Part shown: positions 1-7,371 of the stretch, piece after piece
Position numbering within the stretch: position 1 is the first letter of the stretch
Layout: each line of letters opens with the position of its first letter
Notes under the pieces: model-generated
The model's database searches: none
What the model saw: only the letters and a program-made list of their open reading frames with translations
Told to the model about the DNA's origin: nothing
Source: an uncultured Steroidobacter sp.
Lineage (GTDB): Bacteria; Pseudomonadota; Gammaproteobacteria; Steroidobacterales; Steroidobacteraceae
DNA length: 12,464 nucleotides
Reading direction: 5' to 3'
Assembly: GCA_946478975.1 (NCBI GenBank)
Contig: CAMLEO010000213.1
Coordinates: 1 to 12,464, forward strand
Program-made: the position numbers and the translations under genes

Positions 1-2825
1 ACGAGCAGCGCGACGCCGATGTGCAGTTCTTGAACGAACAGGGGCTTCACGGCCAGATCTATCGCGTGTGGGTCGATGCGGAGCGCATCTACGATCCGAA
101 CACGGGCAGCTACAACTACGGCGAAGTCGCCGACTATTTAAGCGACGCCAGCCGCCTGTCCGACAGCCTGCTGGTGGTCATGGACACTCGCGTCTCGATC
201 CGCGATCTGCACCGAACGCCGGCGCAGATCAAGCCCATCGTCAAAACGATCATGCGCGAACTCAAACAGCGCTATGCGCAGATCAAATACATAGAAGCCT
301 TCAACGAACCGGACCACAACCTGACCAAGGTGATGAAGCCGGAAGGTCTCTACGATTACTACCGCGTCTATTACGAGGCGGTGAACGAGATCAATCGTGA
401 GCTGAAGCCGAGCGTGCCGCTGCAAGTGGGCGGGCCCGCATTGGGCTCCTATGGCAATCCTTTGGCTCCGCTCGGAGGCGAGAACCTGCCCTGGCTGGCC
501 ACTTTTCTCGATGGCTACGCCGCGGACACCTCTTCGGAGAAGCGGCTCGATTTTATTTCCTACCACACCTATGGCTACTTCAACCTGGATCGCAGCTACC
601 ACTTTCTTGGCGGCGATCCGAGTGAAGTCGCAGGATGTCGCGAGCAGCTGGAGGCGATGTTACGCAGCCGTAGCATCGACACCAGCATTCCGTTGTTCAT
701 CACAGAGCTGGGCAATTACCCCGGTCCCTCGTTCGACGATCCTCAGAATCCGCGTCCCGACTATCTCCGCCAGGCTGCGGGGGCGGCATCGCTGCTCTAC
801 TGGTTCATGGAGCAGCCGCGAACCGTGCCGTTCAATTGGGTGCTCCGTCACTTTTCGGAGGAGCGCAAGGACCAGCTGATGACGCGTGCCGGCGAGGGCA
901 AGCCGGTGCCGACGCGGATCTTTACACCGTATGGGAACGCGTTGCTGATGATGTCGAAGCTCAAAGACGAGCGAGTCGCTGCGCGCACGAACGCGCTGGC
1001 GAATGGCAAGGGAATATATGCTATTGCCACACGAGACGGCAGCGGTACAGCAGTCATGGTATGGAACTACCAGAGAACCGGCACACAGGCGTACCAGGTA
1101 ACGATTGATCTGGGAGAGCTGCCGGCGAGCCTGCGTGGCAAGAGTCTGCGTCAGCGCATGTTTCGGATCGACGATCAGACCAGCAACTACTGGGGTGATC
1201 CGGAACACGCCAACCTGCAGCAAATCTCCGCGACGCTCATCAAGCCGGGCAAGCAGCACAGTGTGACGATCGATCTCACTGCCAACGCGCTGCAGCTCAT
1301 CGTGCTCGAACCCGAGAAGCAAGCCGTTGCTGCCGCGCTGACGCTGGATCCTGCGCAGCTGCGGGCCAGTGGCAAAGTGGATGAGCGCTATCAGTCCTAC
1401 AACGTGGAAACAGTCGAAGTCACCGGCGGGAACTTCTGGGCTCCCTATCAAACATCCGGCACACCGCGAGCACCCGTGGCGGGCCCGCATGGCACTGACT
1501 TCGCAACCAGTGCCTACCAGCAACGCGATCCGATCGATTTGAAAGATCGGCGCCTGCGCATGCTCGCCCGCGCACTCGGCCCAGCATACATGCGAGTGAG
1601 CGGCAGCTGGGCGAACAGCACCTACTTCCAGGACGATGGGGAAGCCGCCAAAGCTCCGCCTGCGGGTTATCAAGGCGTTTTGACGCGCGCGCAGTGGGCC
1701 GGCGTGGTCGATTTCGCGAAGGCAGTCGACGCGCGGATACTCACATCGTTTGCGACGAGCGAAGGTGCACGCCAAGCGGACGGCGCATGGGATCCTGAGC
1801 AGGCCCGCCGGCTGTTTGCATACACGCAGTCGCTGGGTGGGCGGATCGATGCGGTCGAGCTGATGAATGAGCCCAATGTGAGTCGCACACCGTATGCGCC
1901 TGAGGTGTACGCGCATGACCACGTAACATTGCGCAGCCTCGTGACCAGCATGTCTCCTCAAACGCTGATCGTCGGTCCGAGCTCGACCGGCGAGGCTGGA
2001 TTCAAACTGTTCGCCAATCCGCCCGAGGCCATGAGCACTGTTCGCCTGCTCAGCGGCGAGCCGTCACCGCGGTTCGATGTCTTTTCCCATCATTTCTACG
2101 GCGCGGTGTCACAGCGATGCAAATCATTGGGCGAACGCAGGCACACGGACGTCACGACATCAGCTGCCGAAGCGCTCTCGGAAAGCTGGCTGGCGCGCGC
2201 CGATCAGGCTCAAACGTTCTACAAGACGCTGCGCGATCGTTTCGCGCCCGGAGCGCCGATCTGGATTACGGAGACGGCGCAGACTGCATGCGGTGGCGAT
2301 CCCTGGGCTGCGACTTTTCTCGATACATTCCGCTATGTCGATCAGCTGGGACGGCTGGCGAGACAGGATGTCTCGATCGTCTTCCACAATACTCTGGCGG
2401 CGAGCGACTATGCATTGATCGACGATGTGATGTTGCAACCACGCCCGAATTACTGGGCTGCGTTGCTGTGGCGACGTTTGATGGGCGAGGTCGTACTCGA
2501 CAGCGGGCCCAATGCAGGTGAGCTTCACCTCTATGCCCATTGTCTGCGCGGCCGTCCAGGCGGCGTTGCCCTCGTTGCAATCAACTCGAGCCGGTCGGAG
2601 CAAGGCCGACTGAACCTTCCCGTCGAGGCGCTGCGTTATTCGCTGTCGTCGGAAACAGTCGAGAGCTCTCAGGTACGGCTCAACGATCGGCCGTTGCGTC
2701 TCACCAGCGATGAGCGGCTGCCTCCGATCGTTGGCAAGACAAATCGTAAAGGTTTAATTTCGTTTGCGCCGACCAGCATCACCTTCCTGGAGATTCCACG
2801 CGCTGACAACGCAGCGTGTCGCTGA
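1..2825 (+). CDS. GH39-like/GH79-like fusion glycoside hydrolase (5' partial)
   Basis: The reading frame is open to the left edge (first whole codon at 3), so the GTG at 21 is probably internal and the N-terminus, including any signal peptide, is missing. Residues are numbered from that GTG (934 aa visible). Two (beta/alpha)8 glycosidase domains of the clan GH-A type lie in series. Domain 1 (about 1-430) resembles GH39: FNEPD with acid/base candidate E96, FITELGNYPG with nucleophile candidate E229, then a beta-sandwich with VWNYQ near 347. Domain 2 (about 460-930) resembles GH79 (heparanase/beta-glucuronidase): ELMNEPN with E617, and WITETAQTACGGDPW with E751, close to the nucleophile block of that family, then a C-terminal beta-sandwich. 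Family knowledge: GH79 removes glucuronic acid; GH39 contains xylosidases, iduronidases and arabinofuranosidases. Inference: a two-activity enzyme trimming glucuronate-bearing side chains of plant arabinogalactan or pectin. It lies 125 bp before a TonB receptor gene. Domain 2 is assigned more confidently than domain 1. Confidence 0.85.
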   Translation, partial: EQRDADVQFLNEQGLHGQIYRVWVDAERIYDPNTGSYNYGEVADYLSDASRLSDSLLVVMDTRVSIRDLHRTPAQIKPIVKTIMRELKQRYAQIKYIEAFNEPDHNLTKVMKPEGLYDYYRVYYEAVNEINRELKPSVPLQVGGPALGSYGNPLAPLGGENLPWLATFLDGYAADTSSEKRLDFISYHTYGYFNLDRSYHFLGGDPSEVAGCREQLEAMLRSRSIDTSIPLFITELGNYPGPSFDDPQNPRPDYLRQAAGAASLLYWFMEQPRTVPFNWVLRHFSEERKDQLMTRAGEGKPVPTRIFTPYGNALLMMSKLKDERVAARTNALANGKGIYAIATRDGSGTAVMVWNYQRTGTQAYQVTIDLGELPASLRGKSLRQRMFRIDDQTSNYWGDPEHANLQQISATLIKPGKQHSVTIDLTANALQLIVLEPEKQAVAAALTLDPAQLRASGKVDERYQSYNVETVEVTGGNFWAPYQTSGTPRAPVAGPHGTDFATSAYQQRDPIDLKDRRLRMLARALGPAYMRVSGSWANSTYFQDDGEAAKAPPAGYQGVLTRAQWAGVVDFAKAVDARILTSFATSEGARQADGAWDPEQARRLFAYTQSLGGRIDAVELMNEPNVSRTPYAPEVYAHDHVTLRSLVTSMSPQTLIVGPSSTGEAGFKLFANPPEAMSTVRLLSGEPSPRFDVFSHHFYGAVSQRCKSLGERRHTDVTTSAAEALSESWLARADQAQTFYKTLRDRFAPGAPIWITETAQTACGGDPWAATFLDTFRYVDQLGRLARQDVSIVFHNTLAASDYALIDDVMLQPRPNYWAALLWRRLMGEVVLDSGPNAGELHLYAHCLRGRPGGVALVAINSSRSEQGRLNLPVEALRYSLSSETVESSQVRLNDRPLRLTSDERLPPIVGKTNRKGLISFAPTSITFLEIPRADNAACR

Positions 2826-2869
2826 CTGCGGCGCTTCGCGACCGGCCCGCGCTTTCCAACATCACGTAC

Positions 2870-2928
2870 TTGCATCCAGGCATATAAGTAATACTATTGG
2901 CCCACAAGTCTGCGCGCTCACTGGCCAA
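2870..2928 (+). promoter_or_regulatory. Putative promoter/operator region of the TonB receptor gene
   Basis: The 125-bp gap before the receptor gene contains an AT-rich island unusual for this GC-rich window. At 2882-2890 the word ATATAAGTA matches, with one change, ATATAAATA found twice upstream of the GH53 gene. It runs into a perfect short palindrome AATA-C-TATT at 2890-2898. A weak -35/-10 pair (TTGCAT 2870-2875, TACTAT 2892-2897, 16-bp spacer) can be drawn. TTGGCC (2897-2902) and GGCCAA (2923-2928) form a further inverted repeat around a 20-nt spacer. Whether this is a promoter, a repressor site or both cannot be decided from sequence. Confidence 0.4.
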
Positions 2929-2950
2929 AACGGAATTTTTTGGGGGAACC

Positions 2951-5569
2951 ATGAAGGCGGCGATCAGAAGATTCGAGGCCATTGGACTGGCACTCGCAGG
3001 GCTGCCATTGTCGGCGCTCGCGCAGGATGCGAAGCCCCCGCAAGCCCCTGAGTCCTCCAAGCAACAATTGGTCGAAGAAGTCGTTGTGACCGGTTATCGC
3101 GCGAGTTTGCGCGATGCCCTGGAAGTCAAACGAGAGAGCCTGGGCGTAGTGGAAGCGATTTCATCCAAGGACATCGGCGTGCTGCCCGATGTCACAATTG
3201 CCGAAACGCTCGCGCGGCTGCCAGGACTCAACACAGTTCGTGATCGAGGCAACGATTCGCAGGCCGCAATTCGTGGCCTGGGCCCGCGCATGGTGCTCGG
3301 CCTGCTCAACGGCCGTGAGATGGCGTCATCCGAGCCTGATCGCAACGTTCGCTGGGAAATCTTTCCGTCGGAAATTGTCTCCGGCGTACAGGTGTACAAG
3401 TCTTCGCAGGCGGACCTGGTCTCCGGCGGCATCTCCGGCACGGTAGATATTCAAACACTGCGTCCACTGGACTACGACGGTCCGCGGCTGACGTTCCGTG
3501 CCGGTCCTTCATATTACGAAGGCGGCACCAGCCTGCCGGACCAGGATCAGGTGGGCTACCGCGCCTCCGGAGCATATGTTGCAGAGTTTTCGCCGGACGT
3601 GGCGCTGGTCGTCGCGGCATCTCTCCAGAAGCAACAAAACGGCTATGAAAGCGTCAGCGGCGGCGGATGGAACAACTCCGCGCCTGGGCCGGTCGTGGCG
3701 GGCGGTCCGCCGGTGCAGAATCCCTGGGGTGCGTCGATCGACGAGAAGGCGTTGGAAACGACGCGCGGCAGTGTTTCTACATCCTTGCAATGGCGCACCG
3801 GCAATGTGTTCGAGGGGCGCCTCGACGCGCTCGGCAGCAAAGTGAAACTGTCCGAGCACGATGTGGGCGGCTGGTACTCCGACTGGGGCAACTGGGAGGG
3901 CGGCGCGACCGGCACGGCCGCTAACCCCGGGTTTACCAACAATGTCATCAGGAACGGATCGCTGGTCGCGACCGACATGACTTTCGACTCGACCTTCAAT
4001 TCTTATAACTCCCGCTACCGCCAGGATATGACGCTGGCGGCGACTGGCTTGAACGGCAAGTGGAGTCTGGACCATTGGACCCTGGTCGGCGATGTAGCCT
4101 ATTCACAGGCAGAGCGAGCGGGCATCTGGCAGGCAGTGCGAATGAACGCGAACGTCGGCCGCATGTCGTACGACTACACCGGGCGACTGCCAGAACTGCA
4201 CGCCCAGCGCGACGTGTACACGGCAGCGAGGCTCGGCCTCATGACCCCGGTCGAGGGACAGGCGGATGTCAGCCATCTTCGCGACACCTTGTCGACCGCG
4301 ACCGTGGATGCAATTCGATCCATCGGGGGTGACTTCCTGGATGCGATCAAGATCGGCATTCGCTATTCGGACCGCTCCAAGGAAGATTCAGAACCTGCAA
4401 CCGCGGTGAGAGTCTCGCCGCTGAGCACGGCGCCCGTGAATGCAAACCTGCTCAAACCGTGGAACTACAAAGAGTTCACCACGCCTGCGATGGTGACCGG
4501 CAGTTTCAACGAACTGGCGACGGCGCTGTACGGCCCTGGCGGGCTCGCGTTGCTCAACTACGACTACGAGAACGCGCCGTTCGTCTCGGAGGTCGAGGAG
4601 AAGGTCACGGAAGGCTACGCGATGATCAACTACGCCACGCACTGGGGTGAGATGCCGCTCGACGGCAACTTTGGCGTGCGCGCCATCGATGTCGATCAGA
4701 CCAGCACCGGGCCGAGCAACGGGGTCGACGTCAGTGTTTCCAACAGCTATTCCAAAGTGCTGCCGAGCCTGACCGGCCGCCTGGAACTGAGCGAAGGCCA
4801 GTATCTGAAGTTCGGCCTGTCGCGTGCGCTGTCTCGTCCGCCGCTCAACGACCTGCGCGTCGACCGAAGTTTTTCCACGACGCCACCGTACACCGGCGGC
4901 GGCGGCAACCCTCATCTGCAGCCGTATGTCGCCGATCAACTCGATCTTTCGTTCGAGAAATATTTCCGCGAGGACGGCCTGTTCGCCGTCGCCGGCTTTG
5001 CCAAGCGCATCCACAACTACATCGGCTTCGACACGCGCAACATGGAAATCGAGGGCTTTTCGCAGCCCGTGCGGTTCACATCGCCGTTCAATGCGCAGGA
5101 CACGGGCACGTTGCAAGGCCTGGAGCTCACGTTCCAGACGCCGCTGTTCTTCATCCCGCAGCTGGAGAAGTTCGGCATCTATTCGAATCTCACGTTGACG
5201 GATTCGGATATCCGTGAGAACAGTCCGGTGGAGCATCCATTCCCGATGAATGGCATCGCCAGGCAGACGGCGCTGCTCGACCTTTATTACGCGGGCAGCA
5301 AGCTCGATGCGCGCCTGGGGTTCAAGTATCACTCGCCGTACACGATTCTGTTCACGTGGGCATCGAGCGGTCTGCAGGCGGTGAAGTCCGAGACTCTGCT
5401 CGACTACAGCATGGACTACAAATTGAACGAGCGGATGAGTGTCCGATTCCAGGCGGCCAACCTGCTGAATACGCCGCTGCGCCTGTACGACAACAACAAC
5501 GAAAGCCAGATTGCGCGCAACGATGTCTACGGGCGCCGCTATCTGCTGGATGTGACGTTCAAGCTGTGA
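2951..5569 (+). CDS. TonB-dependent outer-membrane receptor
   Basis: Predicted outer-membrane beta-barrel importer, energised by TonB/ExbBD, probably for oligosaccharides released by the neighbouring enzymes. From the ATG at 2951 the protein is 872 aa, a normal length. Residues 1-24 form a signal peptide (basic MKAAIRR, hydrophobic core, cleavage after SALA). A TonB-box-like EEVVVTG follows at 42-48. The plug domain spans about 55-170 and shows conserved receptor blocks: IAETLARLPG, AAIRGLGPR, LLNGREM and SGGISGTVDI. The rest is barrel, ending in VTFKL as the terminal strand. An in-frame TTG at 2897 would put 18 extra residues ahead of the signal peptide; the ATG is preferred because GGGGGAA lies directly upstream and it gives an intact signal. 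No SusD-like partner is present, as is usual for proteobacterial carbohydrate receptors. The gene converges on the regulator gene with a 2-bp gap. The family is certain; the substrate is inferred from context. Confidence 0.95.
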   Translation: MKAAIRRFEAIGLALAGLPLSALAQDAKPPQAPESSKQQLVEEVVVTGYRASLRDALEVKRESLGVVEAISSKDIGVLPDVTIAETLARLPGLNTVRDRGNDSQAAIRGLGPRMVLGLLNGREMASSEPDRNVRWEIFPSEIVSGVQVYKSSQADLVSGGISGTVDIQTLRPLDYDGPRLTFRAGPSYYEGGTSLPDQDQVGYRASGAYVAEFSPDVALVVAASLQKQQNGYESVSGGGWNNSAPGPVVAGGPPVQNPWGASIDEKALETTRGSVSTSLQWRTGNVFEGRLDALGSKVKLSEHDVGGWYSDWGNWEGGATGTAANPGFTNNVIRNGSLVATDMTFDSTFNSYNSRYRQDMTLAATGLNGKWSLDHWTLVGDVAYSQAERAGIWQAVRMNANVGRMSYDYTGRLPELHAQRDVYTAARLGLMTPVEGQADVSHLRDTLSTATVDAIRSIGGDFLDAIKIGIRYSDRSKEDSEPATAVRVSPLSTAPVNANLLKPWNYKEFTTPAMVTGSFNELATALYGPGGLALLNYDYENAPFVSEVEEKVTEGYAMINYATHWGEMPLDGNFGVRAIDVDQTSTGPSNGVDVSVSNSYSKVLPSLTGRLELSEGQYLKFGLSRALSRPPLNDLRVDRSFSTTPPYTGGGGNPHLQPYVADQLDLSFEKYFREDGLFAVAGFAKRIHNYIGFDTRNMEIEGFSQPVRFTSPFNAQDTGTLQGLELTFQTPLFFIPQLEKFGIYSNLTLTDSDIRENSPVEHPFPMNGIARQTALLDLYYAGSKLDARLGFKYHSPYTILFTWASSGLQAVKSETLLDYSMDYKLNERMSVRFQAANLLNTPLRLYDNNNESQIARNDVYGRRYLLDVTFKL

Positions 5570-5571
5570 AG

Positions 5572-6336
5572 TTAGCGAGTGGCGCGCTGGAACAGAGTCA
5601 AGGCACCTTGAATCAGCTTGCGCATGGCTTCGGAGGCGCCTTCGGCGTCGCCTGCGAAGATGAGCTTGGCAACCTTGTCGTGATCGCGTGCGCTCGCGAT
5701 CTGGACTCCTTTGAGCTGATTGGTGCGATGGATGCTGACTTGCAGGGCAGTGGCGATCATTTCGCGCAGCTGCCGATAGAACCGGTTGTTGCTCGCGTGC
5801 AGAACCGCCACGTGAAAGGCGATATCGGAGGCGAGCGCATCGTCCTCACCGCGCTCGGCAGCATACATTCTGACGATGGCTTGCCGGATCGCCGCCTTGT
5901 CGGCCTCCGACGCGGCAACCGCCGCCAATGCAGCCGCGCCGGGCTCAACGGACAGGCGGATCTGGGTGAAATCGATCAGCAAGGGCAACGAGAATCTGCG
6001 CTCCAGCGTCCAGTGCAGCACGTCCGGATCGAGCAGGTTCCAGTTGTCTTCGGGCGCGATCGTAATACCCTGCCGAGGGCGCGAAGTGATGAGACCCTTC
6101 GCGGCCAGCACCTTGACCGCTTCGCGCAAAACAGTTCGCGCCGCTCCATATGTTTCGCACAGCTCGCTCTCGGTGGGCAAAGATGCGCGCCCGAAGCGAC
6201 CCGTGACGATGCCCACGCCAAGGTCCTGGACGATGGCTTGGGTGACTCCGCCGCCCAGCATCGATCGGCGCATCGCGGGCATGCCGCGCGCGCTGTGTTC
6301 GGTTCGTTCTGGGGAGTTCCGGCGCGTTGTGGGCAT
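5572..6336 (-). CDS. GntR-family transcriptional regulator, FadR/FCD subfamily
   Basis: DNA-binding regulator, 254 aa from the ATG at 6336. An N-terminal winged helix-turn-helix occupies about 30-95, with LPTESELCETYGAARTVLREA as helix-turn-helix and GLITSRPRQGITI as wing. The all-helical FCD ligand domain occupies about 115-250. Likely metal/ligand residues of this domain are visible: D171 and H175 in DIAFHVAVLH, H203, and H219 in ARDHDKV. Family knowledge: FCD regulators are mostly repressors released by organic acids or sugar acids, and often sit beside the genes they control. Inference: it senses a uronate or a catabolite of the polysaccharide degraded here. A TTG at 6345 would add three residues, but the ATG at 6336 has GGAAG nine bases upstream and is preferred. 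It has its own AT-rich promoter candidate, and is separated from the upstream same-strand gene by 96 bp containing a GC-rich hairpin. Family confident, effector unknown. Confidence 0.93.
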   Translation of the reverse strand: MPTTRRNSPERTEHSARGMPAMRRSMLGGGVTQAIVQDLGVGIVTGRFGRASLPTESELCETYGAARTVLREAVKVLAAKGLITSRPRQGITIAPEDNWNLLDPDVLHWTLERRFSLPLLIDFTQIRLSVEPGAAALAAVAASEADKAAIRQAIVRMYAAERGEDDALASDIAFHVAVLHASNNRFYRQLREMIATALQVSIHRTNQLKGVQIASARDHDKVAKLIFAGDAEGASEAMRKLIQGALTLFQRATR

Positions 6337-6360
6337 CGAATGCAACTTCCATGACTGTGT

Positions 6361-6393
6361 GCGTATATTTATAACATGCGCGCACGCTGGTAA
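6361..6393 (-). promoter_or_regulatory. Putative promoter/operator of the GntR-family gene
   Basis: Read on the minus strand, TATAAA at 6373-6368 resembles a -10 box about 30 bp upstream of the regulator's start. A weak -35 (TTACCA, 6393-6388) is present with a short 14-bp spacer. The word TTATAAATA (6374-6366) shares eight bases with the ATATAAATA pair before the GH53 gene. It could therefore be an autoregulatory operator as well as a promoter element. Support is sequence resemblance only. Confidence 0.35.
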
Positions 6394-6394
6394 G

Positions 6395-6423
6395 CCCGGC
6401 TCTGGGCCATGGGCCGCGCCGGG
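6395..6423 (-). terminator. GC-rich hairpin after the helical-repeat protein gene
   Basis: CCCGGC (6395-6400) pairs with GCCGGG (6418-6423), and GGCC at 6405-6408 can pair with GGCC at 6412-6415 inside it. On the minus strand the hairpin begins about nine bases after the TAG stop at 6435-6433. There is no proper U tract (the next bases are TTACC), so it is at best a weak or atypical terminator, or an mRNA-stabilising 3' structure. It would separate the two-gene unit from the regulator gene. Confidence 0.35.
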
Positions 6424-6432
6424 TCGTTCGTG

Positions 6433-7371
6433 CTAACGGCCGGCGGCGTAGCTTTCCAGGCCCTCGATCTCGGCGAGACTGCGGGCCCTGAGTTCGTCGG
6501 GAGCATTGTTCTCTACCCATTGCCGCGCGGCATGCAGGTCCTGCAGGGCCCATTGATGCAGGACCGTGAGTACTGCTTCATCTCTGTCCGCCGCAACTGA
6601 GAACTCTTCCTGCGCCCTGCGCAACGCTTCCTCCAGATTCGTCCTGGCGAGCACGTGAATGTAGCGGTGGCGCAGCGTATCCCGACGTGCGCTCGCAGGC
6701 TGCGCATCGAGCCACTCGCCGGCCGCAGCCAGGTCCGATTGAGCCCATGACTGAAACATGCCTTGGAGATCGGCTGTGTCCTCTGCGTCGTCGTGCACGC
6801 AACGCTCGATCGCAGCCGCAGGGTTTGTTTGACCCAGCGCAAGGCAGGCGGCGCGACGTGCCAGGTTGCTCTCTGTGACATCGGGCAGGGCCTGTGCCCA
6901 GGCCAGAGCGCTCTCAGCATCGTTTTCGCCCCACAGGCGCGACAGGTGTCGTATCAGGACCTGCCGTTGCTGGGACGCAGAGTGCAGTTCGACGAAGCGC
7001 GCTGCCTTTCGCGCGTCTCGCCGCACGATCTCAGGAAGACGCGCGGCTGCGATCACATCCAGTTCTTCGTCCGCTGCCGCCTGCAGCGCTCGTTCAAGAT
7101 CGTCGAGCGCCACGTCGATCTCGTCATGGGCTTCGATGTTTGCTCGCGATGTGCCGCTCGTCGCGGAATTCAACGTGATCGGCTCTGTATTCACGGCACC
7201 GATCGGCTGCTGAGCGCCCACCGCGGGTGTGTCCCGATCGACAACGACGCGAGCGAGCAGGAGGGCCGCCAGGTCCGCTATCAATACAAGAGTGACGATC
7301 GATCGGCGAGGCAAGCCTCGTGGCCCGCCTCGCCGACTTTCAGAGCGTCTTGCTGAAATTGAAACAGTCAC
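6433..7371 (-). CDS. Membrane-anchored helical-repeat protein of unknown function
   Basis: Not recognised as a named family. The 312-aa protein starts at a GTG (7371) lying inside the stop codon of the upstream hydrolase gene (GTGA overlap), so the two are probably translationally coupled. The N-terminus is rich in arginine (residues 8-23) and is followed by one hydrophobic segment at about 24-44. This predicts a single-pass inner-membrane anchor with the basic end in the cytoplasm and the bulk in the periplasm. A low-complexity linker (45-80) precedes an all-helical region. There, a motif like W-A-x-x-D/N-x-x-x-A-x-x-W recurs at about 147, 178, 209, 242 and 274, a period near 32 residues. 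Examples are WGENDAESALAWAQALP, SWAQSDLAAAGEWLDAQP and QWALQDLHAARQWVENNAP. This suggests a TPR-like solenoid that binds another protein. Inference: it may assist, retain or localise the coupled exported hydrolase. No catalytic motif is seen. The gene is very likely real; its role is unknown. Confidence 0.8.
   Translation of the reverse strand: MTVSISARRSESRRGGPRGLPRRSIVTLVLIADLAALLLARVVVDRDTPAVGAQQPIGAVNTEPITLNSATSGTSRANIEAHDEIDVALDDLERALQAAADEELDVIAAARLPEIVRRDARKAARFVELHSASQQRQVLIRHLSRLWGENDAESALAWAQALPDVTESNLARRAACLALGQTNPAAAIERCVHDDAEDTADLQGMFQSWAQSDLAAAGEWLDAQPASARRDTLRHRYIHVLARTNLEEALRRAQEEFSVAADRDEAVLTVLHQWALQDLHAARQWVENNAPDELRARSLAEIEGLESYAAGR

Noticed and set aside
660..1961. Long open frame on the minus strand inside the fusion glycosidase gene
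   Set aside because: The plus-strand protein has clear domain structure and catalytic motifs across this region. The minus frame has no recognisable domain and is explained by GC-rich codon bias.
2897..2950. Upstream TTG start for the TonB receptor
   Set aside because: It would place 18 residues in front of an intact signal peptide and overlaps the putative promoter. The ATG at 2951 has a good RBS.
4388..5332. Long minus-strand open frame inside the TonB receptor gene
   Set aside because: The translation is arginine-rich with no family features, while the plus frame encodes the conserved receptor barrel.
5356..6354. Plus-strand open frame crossing the receptor/regulator junction
   Set aside because: It runs through the 3' end of the receptor gene and antisense to most of the GntR-family gene, both well supported. 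It has no domain or convincing start.
6346..6432. A possible small gene between the regulator and the helical-repeat protein
   Set aside because: The 87-bp gap is filled by the promoter candidate and a GC-rich hairpin; no start with a ribosome site and a plausible frame was found.
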